Of a stretch of DNA of 25,258 bases, positions 9,066-20,083 are shown piece by piece. This stretch comes from Apostichopus californicus (lineage: Eukaryota > Echinodermata > Holothuroidea > Aspidochirotida > Stichopodidae). Location of the stretch: positions 1 to 25,258 of the forward strand of contig JAIPMN010041115.1 in the NCBI GenBank assembly GCA_020650975.1. The letters are read 5' to 3'. Under the pieces are notes generated by a model. The model did not search any database. It had not been told where the DNA came from and saw only the letters and a list, made by a program, of their open reading frames with translations. How positions within the stretch are numbered: the first letter of the stretch is position 1; every line of letters begins with the position of its first letter. A program made the translations under genes and the position numbers.

Positions 9066-11293
9066 GTGAGTTGTCGCTCTGTAGTCACGATCATACCATT
9101 CGATCATGCAAGCACCCTTTAACTTGGCTGATTTTTCAACTAACCTATACCACTTACTAATTTTGCTCTCCTTCGGGAGGTACTACTCCTGTCTGCCCCT
9201 CGTGAGGGCACCTCATTTGCTGGGGTTGTAGTAAATCGGGTGGAAATCTACCATTTCACCTCTCGTCTTTAGTTACTTAAATTTAAGGTGCACTTAGGAG
9301 AGAAAACAAAGAGGAGGGCTAATTAATGCGGCTTTATTTTGATTTCGGTGGGTATTGTGAAATTTTTCTCTTTTTTTAAATCTTATTTCTGAATTATGCC
9401 ATCTTGGTTTTGTAGCACTAAAATGGTAATAAATTAGCAAGCAAATTAATTTACTAACTCTGGCATAACTGCAAAAAGACAAACTTAACATGGATTTGTT
9501 GTACATTCACGTAGAGTGTAGAATTGGGCATATTTTCCTCTACTGTAATGTTCAAGACAATATTAGAGGTATATATTGAAAGACATCAATTATTGTCATT
9601 TTCTACTAAAAGTGGAAATTGTTTTTTTTTTTAAAATTGGAAGTGAGAGAATGAATTGCTGGATTTATATTTAAATTTGATTATTTAAAAAACTTTCTAT
9701 TTAACATTTGAGCTATCTTTTGCTTTTCTCTCCCTTTTAAAATTTATTCTGTGAATTATAGCGGGCTCTATAAATTTAGTAAGCACTTTCATCCAGACCA
9801 TAACTACAAAAGGAATGTATACTATCAGCATTAACTTCTTTTTGGCAAGTTTCGCAACCAATGGCAAGATTATTCAAATTCGGGAGAGAAGAAAGATTTT
9901 ATCACGTTTTCTTCCCTGAACCTTTTGAAAAATTCGAAGAAGATTCAAAATGCGATCTATTTTTGACATCAGAATGTCTCATTTATGGAAAAATTGTATT
10001 TTATGATCAAGTGTGTTTTCTTGTTTAATACTGGTAATATAGAGCCATGTTGCTGATAACTTTACATAGTGGGACCTCTGTAAATTGAGGTTTATTTGAA
10101 TGAATGGATCGTCATACATATTCATGATTGATGTCTCTGTAATCCTCCATTGTGAGTCATTCACCATTATCACCTGACCAAAATATTTTATTTAAAAAAA
10201 TTTGTAAACAAAAAAATTTGTCGTAATATTTGAAAATGTATCGTTTTCATTCTGTGTGTCTTGCTACATTGTATGTAAATTTATGTTAAAATCTGACAAA
10301 AAATGTGTTGGCAACAACTCTAGCTCTCATATTTAAAGAAATCGTTAGTGCCTTTTTGTACTTGCTATTTGAAATGTGAAAGGTTTTTATATTGGATGAC
10401 ATATTTTCCACGTTTCATGAAAAGAGGCAAACATTAAATAATTGTAGTTGAAATTTTCTACCTTAAACACCTGAAAGGTTGCATTGAAAATTGGGAGCAC
10501 CGAAATAAATTGAGTTAAATCATTGCTAAGGGTGAGTGTTCAGATGCAAGAAAGTTGATTAGGCTTCAAACTGAATGTAAAACCTTCCTTCTTTGCAAAA
10601 ATGCATTCAACTGTTGGAGTTTTCATTCAAGGGGGTGGGGGGGGGTTCCTTCAAAACTGATGAGAAAACAGATGAGACTGTTCTTTATTAAATACCAAAT
10701 TAAAGGGAGGAAACTTTGTAAATGATGAACCCTTACGTAGGATTAATCAGAGAAAATAATTGACTAAACATCTTTTAGCTTCTTTCTCGAATACAAGATA
10801 ATTTTAGAATAATAAAAGGTCTAAACCAAATTGTATAGGCAGTGTTATTTTATTTCCCAAGTTTTTCACTCTCTCTAAAGTTTTGCCCCTTGTCATCTTA
10901 CCCCTCCCCCACCCCCCTCCTGGCTTATCCTACTATTAGATTAATCAGTCATGTAAATACAGGATTTGGGAACTGTTTCTTGATTGGGGTTTTCTTTTCC
11001 TCCTTCTTTATTCTGAAGTGGCATAGTTTAGTTATTTACATTTGCACCGAACATGACTTTGAAGGCACTCACATATGGGATATAATTGTCCCTTTTTTCT
11101 CTCTCTCTTTTTTTTTGTAGTATTAAAGTAATTTCAGGTTTTATTTTATTTTTCATGGTGTCAGTTAATTAAATAAATAGGTCTATCAAATTAGACTTCT
11201 AGCCTCAGTTTTGTGGCTGATATCTCTTTAGCAATCTTTAGCAATCACGATGGCATTATTAAAGGTACCGTGTCACTAGTAGGATGCTGAATA

Positions 11294-11313
11294 GGCTGCA
11301 GCATCATGCAGCC
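11294..11313. repeat. Short hairpin GGCTGCA-6-TGCAGCC
   Basis: A perfect 7-bp inverted repeat with a 6-base loop sits in intron sequence. Overlapping GATGCTG/CAGCATC words allow an alternative fold. No function is inferred. Confidence 0.7.
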
Positions 11314-11705
11314 AGGCTGCATAGTGTTTGATCTATTGTGTACCCCAATCAGAGTTGCACACAATAGCTTTTGTAGGTCTGCAGGGATAATGTGTATTGT
11401 TTGATATTTGTTAACTGTATAGCAAGCAAAGTATACAAAATTTATCAGTAGTCAAGACTTCACATTAAAAAGTGGATGCAAAGAAAGATTTTCATAAATT
11501 TTTGTTTAATAAAAAATAAACATGAAACGTAGATGTGTGGGAAGTGTGGGGTTTGGTGGGGGTGTGTGAGAATTGTTATGAGTTATTGATAAGGATTATA
11601 CCAGGCCTTTTGTACAATATTAAATAGCACATTCATGGAAAAGTTAAGACTTATTTAAGAAAGGAGTTGCAAAGTATGATATAACAGGCTGTGCAATACG
11701 GTACA

Positions 11706-11730
11706 GGTACGGTAATAAGTATTACGTACC
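11706..11730. repeat. 25-bp near-palindrome GGTACGGTAATA/TATTACGTACC
   Basis: The 25-base segment folds as an 11-bp stem with one bulged base and a 2-base centre. It may be a mutated dyad or the remains of a short inverted-repeat element. No flanking duplication was seen. Confidence 0.7.
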
Positions 11731-12574
11731 GAGACGAGTGGCTTGTAATATAGAGACAGCATAATGCATTCATTATAAACCAGCTTTATTGAAACACTCT
11801 TAGTGCGGTTCTATACTTAACCACATAGATTATTCCATACCCTTTAATATAACACTCACTGAATAATTAAGAAATAATATCTCACACCGCTTGCCTTTAA
11901 TTTTCTTTTTTTAATATTTGAAAGGTTGCTTACCCTTCATTTATAATCTACCGTTTATTTTTTTATCTTCCTCTTGAACAATAATGCTTTTCTCACCTGC
12001 TGTGCTGCATATTTACGATAATTTGAGGGTCTTAGGTTTGATCATTCAGTGGTCAGTATGAATGGATATATGTAAGGGGGGGGGGGGGTTACCCAAGTGA
12101 TGGTCGCTCATGCTCAGAGTTTGATACCTAATTCTTCGGGCAAAATTTCAACATCAAAAATTTCCTTACTGAGACAATTTATTGAGTAATTGGACTTTCT
12201 TTAATGTCTTGAAGTAATTTGAAACTTCCAAACCTCCTGGAAAGCCCTTTAGAAACTATTTAGTATTAGCAAATATTTTTTTATCATGAAATTCTACACA
12301 CTTGGGGAACAATTTCTCATGACATTTAAAGTTGGAGATATGTGCTCTAGTGCATTTTTGTTAAATTAAGAGTAACGTGGCAGGTCGTGTTTAGCCATAA
12401 TTTTCCTTTTCTATCCTGATTTACTCAATTGATATTAATGGTTAAATATGTGAAACCATTAATAGCGACAGTTTAATATACTGTAGAATCAGTTTGAGAA
12501 GAAGAAGAAGAATACCTGCTTGTCTACTGCAAACAGCCTAAAAATGTGTAATCGGTACCATAGCAGAGGGAGGA

Positions 12575-12645
12575 GGTAATGTTTTGATCCTAGCTCGATT
12601 ATCTTCGGAGGCAAATAAAAATGAAAACATGCAAAACAGAATGTT
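12575..12645. repeat. Diverged relative of the 5620-5700 hairpin sequence
   Basis: The words ttttgatcctagc, atcttcggaggcaaat and aaaacatgcaaaacag follow the same order as ttcgatcctagc, tcttcagaggctaaat and aaaacatgcacagaat near 5627-5705. This implies a second, older copy of the same element end. The GATCC/GGATC stem is broken here (cctagctcgatta). No flanking duplication was identified. Confidence 0.55.
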
Positions 12646-13132
12646 TTAGTCAGATATATGGCATGTACAAGCTTAATGAAGGAGTAGAGACCTCATTAAA
12701 TCACTTTGGGAATTTTTCAACCATTGAAGAAATATCTTTGGCTTGCTTCTTTCTTAAGGCTTGGTGTTCCCATCAATGTGGGAGTCAAACAGCATTTCCC
12801 TGTCCCCCCCCTCCCCCCTCCCCATCCCATAATGTATGCAGATATAGTGTTAATGCATGCATCTCAATTCTTTGTTATGTATTCATCTGAGGTTCATTGA
12901 ACATTAAATATAAACCTGGGACAGATTGTCATGTTTATGAAGTATATGTTGATTCTGTAGGATGTGAATCACCCCCCCCCCCCCTTCCCTATCGCCCATG
13001 TTTTCCACTTTCCCTTTTCCACCATACCTGATCTACATTTGAAGATGCACCCATAGATTCTACTCACTTTATATGATCATGGAGGTAAAAACATATGATG
13101 TCCCTGTAATTTCTGAATTATCAAAGTATTTG
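12646..13132. other. Intron sequence with C-runs
   Basis: No gene is seen. It contains C-rich patches at 12803-12825 and a 13-base C-run at 12972-12984. The open frames crossing them are low-complexity chance frames. Confidence 0.6.
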
Positions 13133-13340
13133 TGGCAGCTGCAAAAACTGTGGAACTCTGTACCACAAAACACTGGAGACACTAACTCCTTAACAAATTT
13201 TTGTAAAGTTAGATCATATTTATACCAAATACTGTAGCCTTTCAAGTCTGTTTCATTCAGTAAGTTGTTCTCATTGTAAGGCGCTGTGGAGCACGTCTTG
13301 ACTTATCAGAGGGCTATATTAATATGGTATTATTATTATG
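13133..13340 (+). pseudogene. 3' end of a second L2/CR1-like LINE
   Basis: In one + frame, 13133-13237 reads WQLQKLWNSVPQNTGDTNSL, then TNFCKVRSYLYQIL and a TAG stop. LWNSVP followed by SL..F....R.YL matches the C-terminal block of L2/CR1-type LINE ORF2 proteins (usually LWNSLP...SL..FK..L..YLF). After the stop comes a short 3' UTR with ggcgctgtgg and a tail of TATTATTATTAT near 13326-13338. The frame is open only for about 34 codons, so this is a 5'-truncated fossil. It differs enough from the 8160-8510 copy to be another subfamily and lies in the opposite orientation. Confidence 0.7.
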
Positions 13341-15667
13341 ATCATGTCCTATCAACGAACAAGCTACTTTAACTGCAGATGAGCCGTTCATCATCTTTCC
13401 CTTGGCATCACCCCCACCCCCGCCCATCCCTCGCTCCCACTCCATGACCTGACCTCTTGGTCTATCTGTACCATTATTTACCAAAGCTTTATCATGTGGG
13501 GGGTAATGAAAAGTGTATTTAACTCATAAATTTTGTTATTACTGTATGTTACTTTATAAATACTACTGTATATGTAACACATTGTTTTTTCCCCCAGTGC
13601 TTATATTATTCATTATGTATGACTTACGATGCTTACTTTATCTAAAAGCTACAGCCAAATGGGGTACTTTTATATTTAGTGTACTTCCTCCCATGAGCTG
13701 TTTATGAATTTACTTAGTGTATGACCTATCATTTCATCAAGTATTAGATTTATACTGTAGATGTTCTGTTACCATATTAGAAACGAGAGGATGGGACCGT
13801 AGAGAGAAGTTACATGGAGTTTAGAAATTTATGACTATTCTGTGAATTGTGAAATGGATGATGGGGAAGAGTTTAAGTACTTTGAAAAGAGGGAGTGAAA
13901 TTTAAAGGCATTGAAGACTCACCCCAAACCATGTGTCGCCCTCTGAAAAAAGTTAACTTTCCGTTGCTTGCAAGTGAAGTTTTCTTCTTGTCGCTACAAA
14001 ATGCAGACAGTAATGAAACGTGATACCTTGTTATCTTTTATCTAGACCTGAGATGTCCACACTGCTATGTACACTGTGTTGTGGGTATTGACCGTAGCTG
14101 CATGTACTGACTGTACACTAGTGTCTAATTACCGACGGTAGCAAGCTGTGTGTGTATTTTCTGGGATCGATGGTGGTGTCTAACACTTCTGTTACACCTC
14201 ATTCGAAACTAGGTCAGAATACCGGCATCAGGCGTTTCTTTGTGCGCAAGTCTTCACTCCCTTTAAATTCTTTTCTACCATTAACCAAGTAGTTCAGGTT
14301 TAGTTTATCCCTGAAAGTTTTTGGAGGATTCTAATTTTCAAAGTACATGAAAGAAATTCTCTCATCATAACCTCCTAATATTTAATCATTTCAATTATGG
14401 GGAAAAAAGGGTATCTCATTTTGAGGTTTATCATCAAGCATAGTTTCTCTTTACGTGACATTTGTAATTCTGCGTGCACAAAGTGCGAGTCCAAAGCAAA
14501 AATATAAAAAGACAGTCTTGTCCCCGGACAACTGTACGATGCAAAGTTTCGTTTGTCTCAGATAGAGCTAAGGGTTGTAGAAAATGATTAACATTTAGAC
14601 TTGCATTCATTCTGCTAAATAAAGTATGACAGTGTGATATTAAATTCTATTGATGGAGAAGCATTGAATATTTGTCCCATTTGTAGCCAGATATCGACAT
14701 TGTATGAATTATTTAAGTATCCTCACTATATATTTATAAAAACTTCATGCATGATACTTTGCTTGAACTCAGCAATAGGTGATGGGTGAATTAAACCCCC
14801 CTCCCAAAAAAAAGAAAAAAGAAAAGTGATATTTTTTTTTTTTCAGTTTTCCTAATTTTGTGTGCATGTAGAAGTTCTAGACAAGTTACGTCCTTGTTAA
14901 ACAGAAGCTTTCTATCTTGGTACTGGGATTCATGATATTTCCGTACATGGTCAGAAACAAAATTTTTGCATCCATGTTGTGCCATAGAACATGATGAAAA
15001 TATATTTCATATTTATTGCCATGGGAGCATCAGCACAAAATAGTATTGTGTGGTATGTTTTGTTTTAGAGTCTGTACTCTAGTTTGGTATAGTGTATGTT
15101 CATGTTTTACCTTGCAACTGGTCTTAAAATATCTAGACATATTTTTCTCCGGAATGACTCTTTTCTACATCGGCATCAGCAACAAAATCCAATGTATTGT
15201 TGGCACCATCGTCTGAGTAACATCTGTGAACCAGAAGGAAATTTTGACTCCTTTACAACTTGCAAATATTTGCAATTAAAAGAGATGGATTTCCTACAAC
15301 ATCATTCAAAGTCTAATTCAGCATTTTTCGCTTTCCAGGAGTCGGTTTTAAGTTCAAAGAGCAAGCACTTCTCTGGTTAGTTTGTTTGTATAATTTGTTG
15401 ATTCTCAGACAAGTCTGTGAATGCAACTGAATTTTCAGGTTTATTGGGACAAAAAAAAAGAACAAGAAAAAATTCTGATGGATGAATTTTACTCATGCTT
15501 TCATTCAAATACAATCCAGGATGTAAATGAGAAGATGACAATGGCTAAGATAAACTTATAACTTGATTCGGAAATAATTTCAGCCTTGAGATGGCATTTC
15601 TCTTTGATTGTTCGGTCATTTTCACATCTCATGAAGAGGTAGGCTAGGCTTTCAACAATTATTATTT
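13341..15667. other. Intron sequence, no gene seen
   Basis: No coding similarity was found. It includes C-rich and A/T homopolymer patches (14800-14845). An apparent 37-nt exon at 15339-15375 has good splice sites but would break the reading frame, so it is listed as rejected. Confidence 0.6.
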
Positions 15668-16056
15668 GGAGGGCGTTGTGGTCAAGTGGTTAAGGCAGTG
15701 GACTTGTGATCTAAGGATTACAGGTTCGAGCCCTGGCCAGATCATTACATTGTGTCCTTGGGCAAGGCGCTTTATCTCCATTGCCTCTCTTCACCCAGGT
15801 GTATAAATGGGGACTTGCGAGGTAACTTGTAAATATAGTTGTGTGCGCCGGTTTGTGGCTGCACCCTTTGGGAAGTCCCCCGGGGGACACGTGGTTGTGG
15901 TGCACTGTGGTGCCCCAGGAGAGATTGATTGAATTGTGCACACTTTGGTGTGTAGGTGTGACAAGTTACCAATGACCAGGGTTAAATTGTAAAGTCGTGT
16001 GAGAAGGCCTTGGCCCTGAACAAGACTGTAAACCTAAAATTATTATTATTATTATT
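15668..16056 (+). mobile_element. tRNA-derived SINE, about 390 bp, with (ATT)n tail
   Basis: The head resembles a tRNA gene: an A-box-like TGGTCAAGTGG at 15679-15689 and a B-box GGTTCGAGCCC at 15723-15733, spaced as in an internal RNA polymerase III promoter. It is followed by a conserved-looking body (gtgtccttgggcaaggcgct, a segment shared by several animal SINE families) and a (ATT)n tail at 16038-16056. The tail type suggests mobilisation by an L2/CR1-like LINE, such as those whose 3' ends lie elsewhere in this intron. The tRNA-like part does not close a good cloverleaf acceptor stem, so it is not a functional tRNA. The SINE lies in the same direction as the gene, about 70 bp before an exon. 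Confidence 0.85.
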
Positions 16057-16127
16057 GCATAATATATTTCACAAATATCAGTGAATAATCAATAACTATC
16101 GTTTCTGTTTTTCTGAATTGCTTACAG

Positions 16128-16204
16128 GCCCCGAGCAGCCTCTTGGAGGCTTTGGAGGGTCACCTGGGGTCTCTGGAAGGCAAAACAAAAGCAAACTGGA
16201 GCAA
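16128..16204 (+). CDS. PICALM: PICALM/AP180 exon: APSSLLEALEGHLGSLEG segment
   Basis: This is an internal exon of 77 nt, phase 0 to 2. It encodes APSSLLEALEGHLGSLEG followed by KTKANWS and two bases of a lysine codon. The first 18 residues align almost residue for residue with vertebrate PICALM (APSSLLEALEQHLASLEG) and with SNAP91 (APSSLMETLEQHL), which makes this the strongest family diagnosis in the window. The segment is the final helix after the ANTH domain, before the protein becomes disordered. The acceptor is gcttacag behind a T-rich tract; the donor is agcaa|gtaagg. The +1 frame is also open here (GPEQPLGGFGGSPG), but family similarity and phase with both neighbouring exons fix the frame given. 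A SINE ends about 70 bp upstream, inside the acceptor-proximal intron. Confidence 0.95.
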
Positions 16205-17200
16205 GTAAGGGTTATACTAAAGATGGTCTTTTGGTCATATAATGGTGACCAATTTGGCCTTGCCCAAATATTCTAGATGGACTCTGTTTCTGTTATTAGA
16301 ATGTTATAAGTAGGTACCTTGATGAACTTTTGTTGCACGGAAACTTCTTGGGACTTGGTTATAACTCGTGAAAAACTTGACCTGACGATTAACTTGAATG
16401 TACTTTTTAGCTGACTTGTGAGTGACTCACTGACCAGTGGCTGACTAATGTAATGTGACTTGACTTTATCTAAATTTTGAAGTGGTCTTCTGGCTTGAAA
16501 TTTACTCTGCATTGACGTTACCCGTATCAGACTTTAACAGTGTCTTAGGCTACTCTAAAGATTAGCTGCATTAACTTTTTGTGGCTATGACTGAGTTACT
16601 GAATTGTATGGGTTTTACATACATATAAATGCAAACCATATGGAAGAAACAGCTTACTTGCAGTGCCACATGTGTAAACACATGATCATTTCCATACTAA
16701 AGAAAAGGGATTTTCCCACCAGACGGATGTTGTTTATTGTGTTCTACTATTACTTATGTAAATAGATTCGTGAGAGACTGTGCAAGGTACTTTAATATGA
16801 ATGGACTATACTACAGCTCAGTTAGCATATTTTGTATGTTTTCATCAGCTTGTTAAAATCATGGTTGCGTAGTCTCTACTTATCGTAGGAAAAACCCCTA
16901 TTCAAAATATATTCTTTTTTCCAGGTTTTTATGTAATAAAATTGACAAAAGAAAAGTATAGTATTCTTTTACTCCTCCCCCTACTCCAAAAAAAAAAGAA
17001 AAAAAAAATGTTTGTTAGTTGGGTCAGTAATTTGTCTTTCTCACCAGTGATTGAGATAGGTATGGAGTGAAACGTATTTACGATGAAGAAATAATTCGAT
17101 GAGTCACATGATAACCTTAAAATAAATGAATTTGTCATAGCCAGTTATGACATAGGATTTATCATCCAATTCCCTTTACTGACTTCCACAAATTTTCTAG
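16205..17200. other. Intron sequence, no gene seen
   Basis: This is AT-rich intron between two PICALM exons with A-runs near 16988-17008. No repeats or coding remnants were recognised. Confidence 0.6.
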
Positions 17201-17415
17201 CCTTTCACTTACCCCCTTCCCTTCCCCCTTACCTTCCCCTTCCCTTTCCCCTACCCCTTCCCTTACCCTTCCCTTACCTCTTCCCTTACCCCTTCCCTTC
17301 CCTCTGTTCCTTTTCCCCTCACCCTTCCCTTACCCCTTCCTTTACCCCTTTCCATTCCCTTCCCTTCCCTCTCTCCCCTTCCCTTCCCCCTCCACCGCCC
17401 TCTATTTTTCCCTTC
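17201..17415. repeat. Polypyrimidine (CCCTTCCCTTACC)n tract upstream of an exon
   Basis: Over about 215 bp the + strand is almost only C and T, in irregular repeats of CCCTTCCC and CCTTACC. Long mirror-like C/T tracts can form triplex DNA. The tract ends about 60 bp before the 17477 acceptor, where it lengthens the pyrimidine environment and could bind PTB/hnRNP-type splicing regulators. Whether it matters for splicing is inference. Confidence 0.9.
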
Positions 17416-17476
17416 AAGTTTAAATCTCACTTCATCCTTCCATCACTCTGGACTCTTGACATCTTCCTTTTTTCAG

Positions 17477-17588
17477 ACCTCACGCAGCCAAGCAGGTGGT
17501 GACGGCGTTCTCCACGGCACTATCGGCAAACGACAAAGAGAAAGAGAGGGCCGTCGAGGAAGAGAAGGAACGGTTAGCAGCCCTGAAG
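17477..17588 (+). CDS. PICALM: PICALM/AP180 exon: charged helical linker (ANDKEKERAVEEEKERLAALK)
   Basis: This internal exon is 112 nt, phase 2 to 0. Its first base completes a lysine codon begun at 16204; 37 codons follow. It starts PHAAKQVVTAFSTALSAND and runs into an acidic/basic helix, EKERAVEEEKERLAALK. The layout matches the vertebrate PICALM stretch of small and hydroxyl residues (AASRATTLSNAVSSL) followed by REKQAALEEEQARLKALK, a predicted coiled helix that leaves the ANTH domain. The acceptor is ttttttcag and the donor ctgaag|gtgagg. A C/T tract of about 200 bp ends about 60 bp upstream, extending the pyrimidine environment of this acceptor. Residue identity is lower than in the preceding exon, but the position, phases and Glu/Lys-rich pattern agree with the family. 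Confidence 0.9.
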
Positions 17589-18750
17589 GTGAGGGTATCC
17601 CTCAAGATTAAAGTTAATCCTTCGCATCTTAGATGTAACGTAAATTACTCTTAGCTCTCTGTCTCTTCTGCGTAGCCGATTCAGCTTCTCGTTAGATTAT
17701 AGACATTGCAGTCTCTGTGTTTGCTTTGTTGGAAATTCTCAGTGAAAAGTTATGTGTGACATTTTGTTTCTCTCTCTCTCTCTCTCTCTCTCTGTATAAC
17801 TTCCCAGAAATGGTGAAGGATAAGTTTTATGTTCCTCTGGGCTGTCTGTGTTTACAGCCTTCGATATCTCCAAAACAATTGATTATTAAATACTCATTAA
17901 ATGGCCAAAAAAAAAATGGGGAAAAAAAGGGTTTTTTTTCCAGCTGTTTGGTGGACATACAACAAATGATCAATCAATCAAATTCACAGCGCGTACTCCC
18001 TCACCTCATATAACCTATGCATTACCATATGCTCAATGTGAGGCATATATTTTATGCAAGTAAACCTCTTTGGTCTTGAGCAAGTTAGTATCGCAAGTTG
18101 GTATGGAAAAGCTCAACACTTTGAACACTCACTCAAAGTTCATCCCTCGAGGCCATTTCCTGGCTGCTTGCCATTGCTTCTCACCAAAATTTCTAAATGA
18201 TCACTCAGAACCTATTGAGGAACATTAGTTAATATTAAGATGGCATATGATCAAACTAATGATAGTCTCTTAAAGATTTAGCTTAAACTGATCTAATTCT
18301 GTTGGATTCTAAGCATGTTTACTTTTGCTCATGCACACATTTTTCATGTCTGATTCAGAAATTGATCTCTTGTATAACTTAGGCAAAATACATGGTATAT
18401 GATGAGCCTTTGTGTTTGTTTTCTGGGGGTTTCCTTTTGTTTACTTGAGAAAAACTTAAAAAAGAATTGCCTATCTATAAGATTTTTAGTATCAACTAGT
18501 GTTTAAGACCTTTTTTAAGAAGTTATTTCAATTCCAAATAACATTGTTAGTTTTTTTATGCAGGATGATGCCTAGTTGCATTTTTATGCTGTTTTTAGAC
18601 AATGTAATTTTGCATCACACTTCATTGGCTACTCAGCCTCCTACAGCAGAACGTGTTGTCGTGAGCGATGCGTCATAAATTGTACTCTGTTCCCCAGCCC
18701 ATTTCCGTAGTTACTAACTAGCTAAACATTTGCCTGCCAGCATTTGTCAT
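17589..18750. other. Intron sequence with a (TC)n microsatellite
   Basis: No gene is seen. A clean (TC)n run of about 25 bp lies at 17769-17793, and A- and T-runs near 17910-17940. Confidence 0.6.
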
Positions 18751-19210
18751 GATACCAGTTTCAAGTCATGCATATTCACAACTTCTACATCAATGCAAAT
18801 GTACCCAAATGTAGTACATGTATGCATAAATTATGTATATTGTATGTTAATAGTCACAAGTCAACTTCATCATCATCAAGTAACTATATATACTAAAAGA
18901 ATAAAGAACAAAAAAACAGTGATTCCAGTTTCAAGTCATTTATATTCACAACTTCTACATCAATGCAAATATACCCATATGTAGTACATGCATAAATTGT
19001 ATGTTAATAGTCACAAGTCAACATCCATCATCAAGTAACTATATAAAAACAGTGATTTCAGTTTCAAGTCATGCATATTCACAACTTCTACATCAATGCA
19101 AATGTACATGCATAAATTATGTAAATTGTATGCTAACAGTCACAAGTCAACATCATCATCAAGTATTAAACTATATATACTAAAAGAATAAAGAAAGAAA
19201 AAAAAAAACA
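18751..19210. repeat. Three-copy tandem array, unit about 133-170 bp
   Basis: Copies start near 18751, 18921 and 19054, each opening with a variant of gataccagtttcaagtca. Each continues through attcacaacttctacatcaa, a gtacatg...cataaatt block, agtcacaagtcaac and catcatcaagta, and copies 1 and 3 close with actatatatactaaaagaat. Copy 2 lacks part of the tail, and copies 2 and 3 differ from copy 1 by small indels. The unit is a complex satellite-like repeat or a duplicated small mobile element. No coding capacity is conserved between copies. Confidence 0.9.
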
Positions 19211-19428
19211 GGTAAGAGAATTGACAGACTTGTTTCGAGTTTAATCTGGTATTAACATGTTGTTCGTGTCGTACGTTGACTGTTGACGTTGACTGTCGAT
19301 GTATCGTCAAAGTGACAGACATCAGATCTTCTTATCTGAGCAAAGAAACGGCAATACGAACCCCACTTTGGATTGGTCTGTTTTGTCCGAACCTTTCGCC
19401 TCTAAATGTGATGTCTTGTCGTTTTCAG

Positions 19429-19464
19429 ATGGAACAAGATGAGCCATCTAACGGTCAAGTTTTT
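19429..19464 (+). CDS. Candidate 36-nt cassette exon of the PICALM/AP180 gene (MEQDEPSNGQVF)
   Basis: A 36-nt segment encodes MEQDEPSNGQVF. It follows a pyrimidine-rich acceptor (cgttttcag) and is followed by the donor gtgagt. It has no stop and is phase 0 on both sides, so it fits between the 17477 and 20084 exons as a symmetric cassette. Including it would split the helix that otherwise reads LAALK-QARLKEM, matching vertebrate LKALKEQRLKEL, so the skipped form is the ancestral-looking one. The insert is acidic and polar and carries no binding motif I recognise. It could be a regulated exon that alters the linker, or a chance pairing of splice signals in an intron of about 2.5 kb. Confidence 0.35.
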
Positions 19465-20083
19465 GTGAGTATGAGAGAAAGAATTGTGTTGTAGACTGAG
19501 GGGGAAACTGCTTCTATTAAGAGAGAAAACATATTTGCTGACAAAATAAAGATCATAATTATTGCCAGTTTGGGGGAAGAGACGATCAAATGTGTCTCTC
19601 CTTTTTTTACTGCGCAAGAAACACAAGGAAAATGCAGCTTTCCAAATGTTTTTGAAGTAATTTTTTATGAAATCTAAAATAGAGTTATTTTACTCTTCAC
19701 TTAAAAACTGTGCAAAATATATCTCTGACATTGCTAACTTTGTGTTGTGTACAGCATTTGCTGCGTGCTCTACCATCAGTTATACCCCTCGATTTGAAAT
19801 ACGCCGGCAGAATTTTCATTGTCGAGTTCTCGATCCAACTTTGATTGGTCCATTTTCCACTTGTGACCAATTTTTTGCTAGTACTCCCCAGTCTTCCAAC
19901 ACAGTTCTTCATATGGGGATTTTCTTCACTTTCATGTGGTGCATGCACCCATCACCTCTCTCTGTGCTCCTTGACATTTCATCTTCTCCGCTCCCTTTGG
20001 TACCCCCCAAGTCACCGGCATTTTGCCCACAATGTAGGAACAGTCTCAAATATAAGTAATAATTATCTCTTTATCAATTTCAG
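19465..20083. other. Intron sequence before the NPF exon
   Basis: The stretch contains a long open frame (19667-20059) with no family resemblance and no splice context; it ends before the true exon. Otherwise no features are seen. Confidence 0.6.

Larger units (their letters stand above)
9066..12574. other. Intron sequence, mostly featureless
   Basis: No coding region was recognised. It includes a G-run block at 10631-10646, C-rich patches near 10900-10920, a 13-base G-run at 12076-12088, and two short palindromes (11294-11313 and 11706-11730). Small open frames such as 10842-11120 are chance frames. Confidence 0.6.

Noticed and set aside
15339..15375. Apparent exon (cttttccag-like acceptor, gttagt donor) encoding ESVLSSKSKHFSG
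   Set aside because: It is 37 nt long. Entered at phase 0 it would push the 16128 exon into its wrong frame and destroy the APSSLLEAL homology.
15668..15740. tRNA gene
   Set aside because: A- and B-box-like words are present, but no proper acceptor stem closes, and the sequence continues into a SINE body and (ATT)n tail.
19667..20059. 130-codon open frame before the NPF exon
   Set aside because: It lies in an intron, has no recognisable domain, is not in splice context, and overlaps other equally open frames on both strands.
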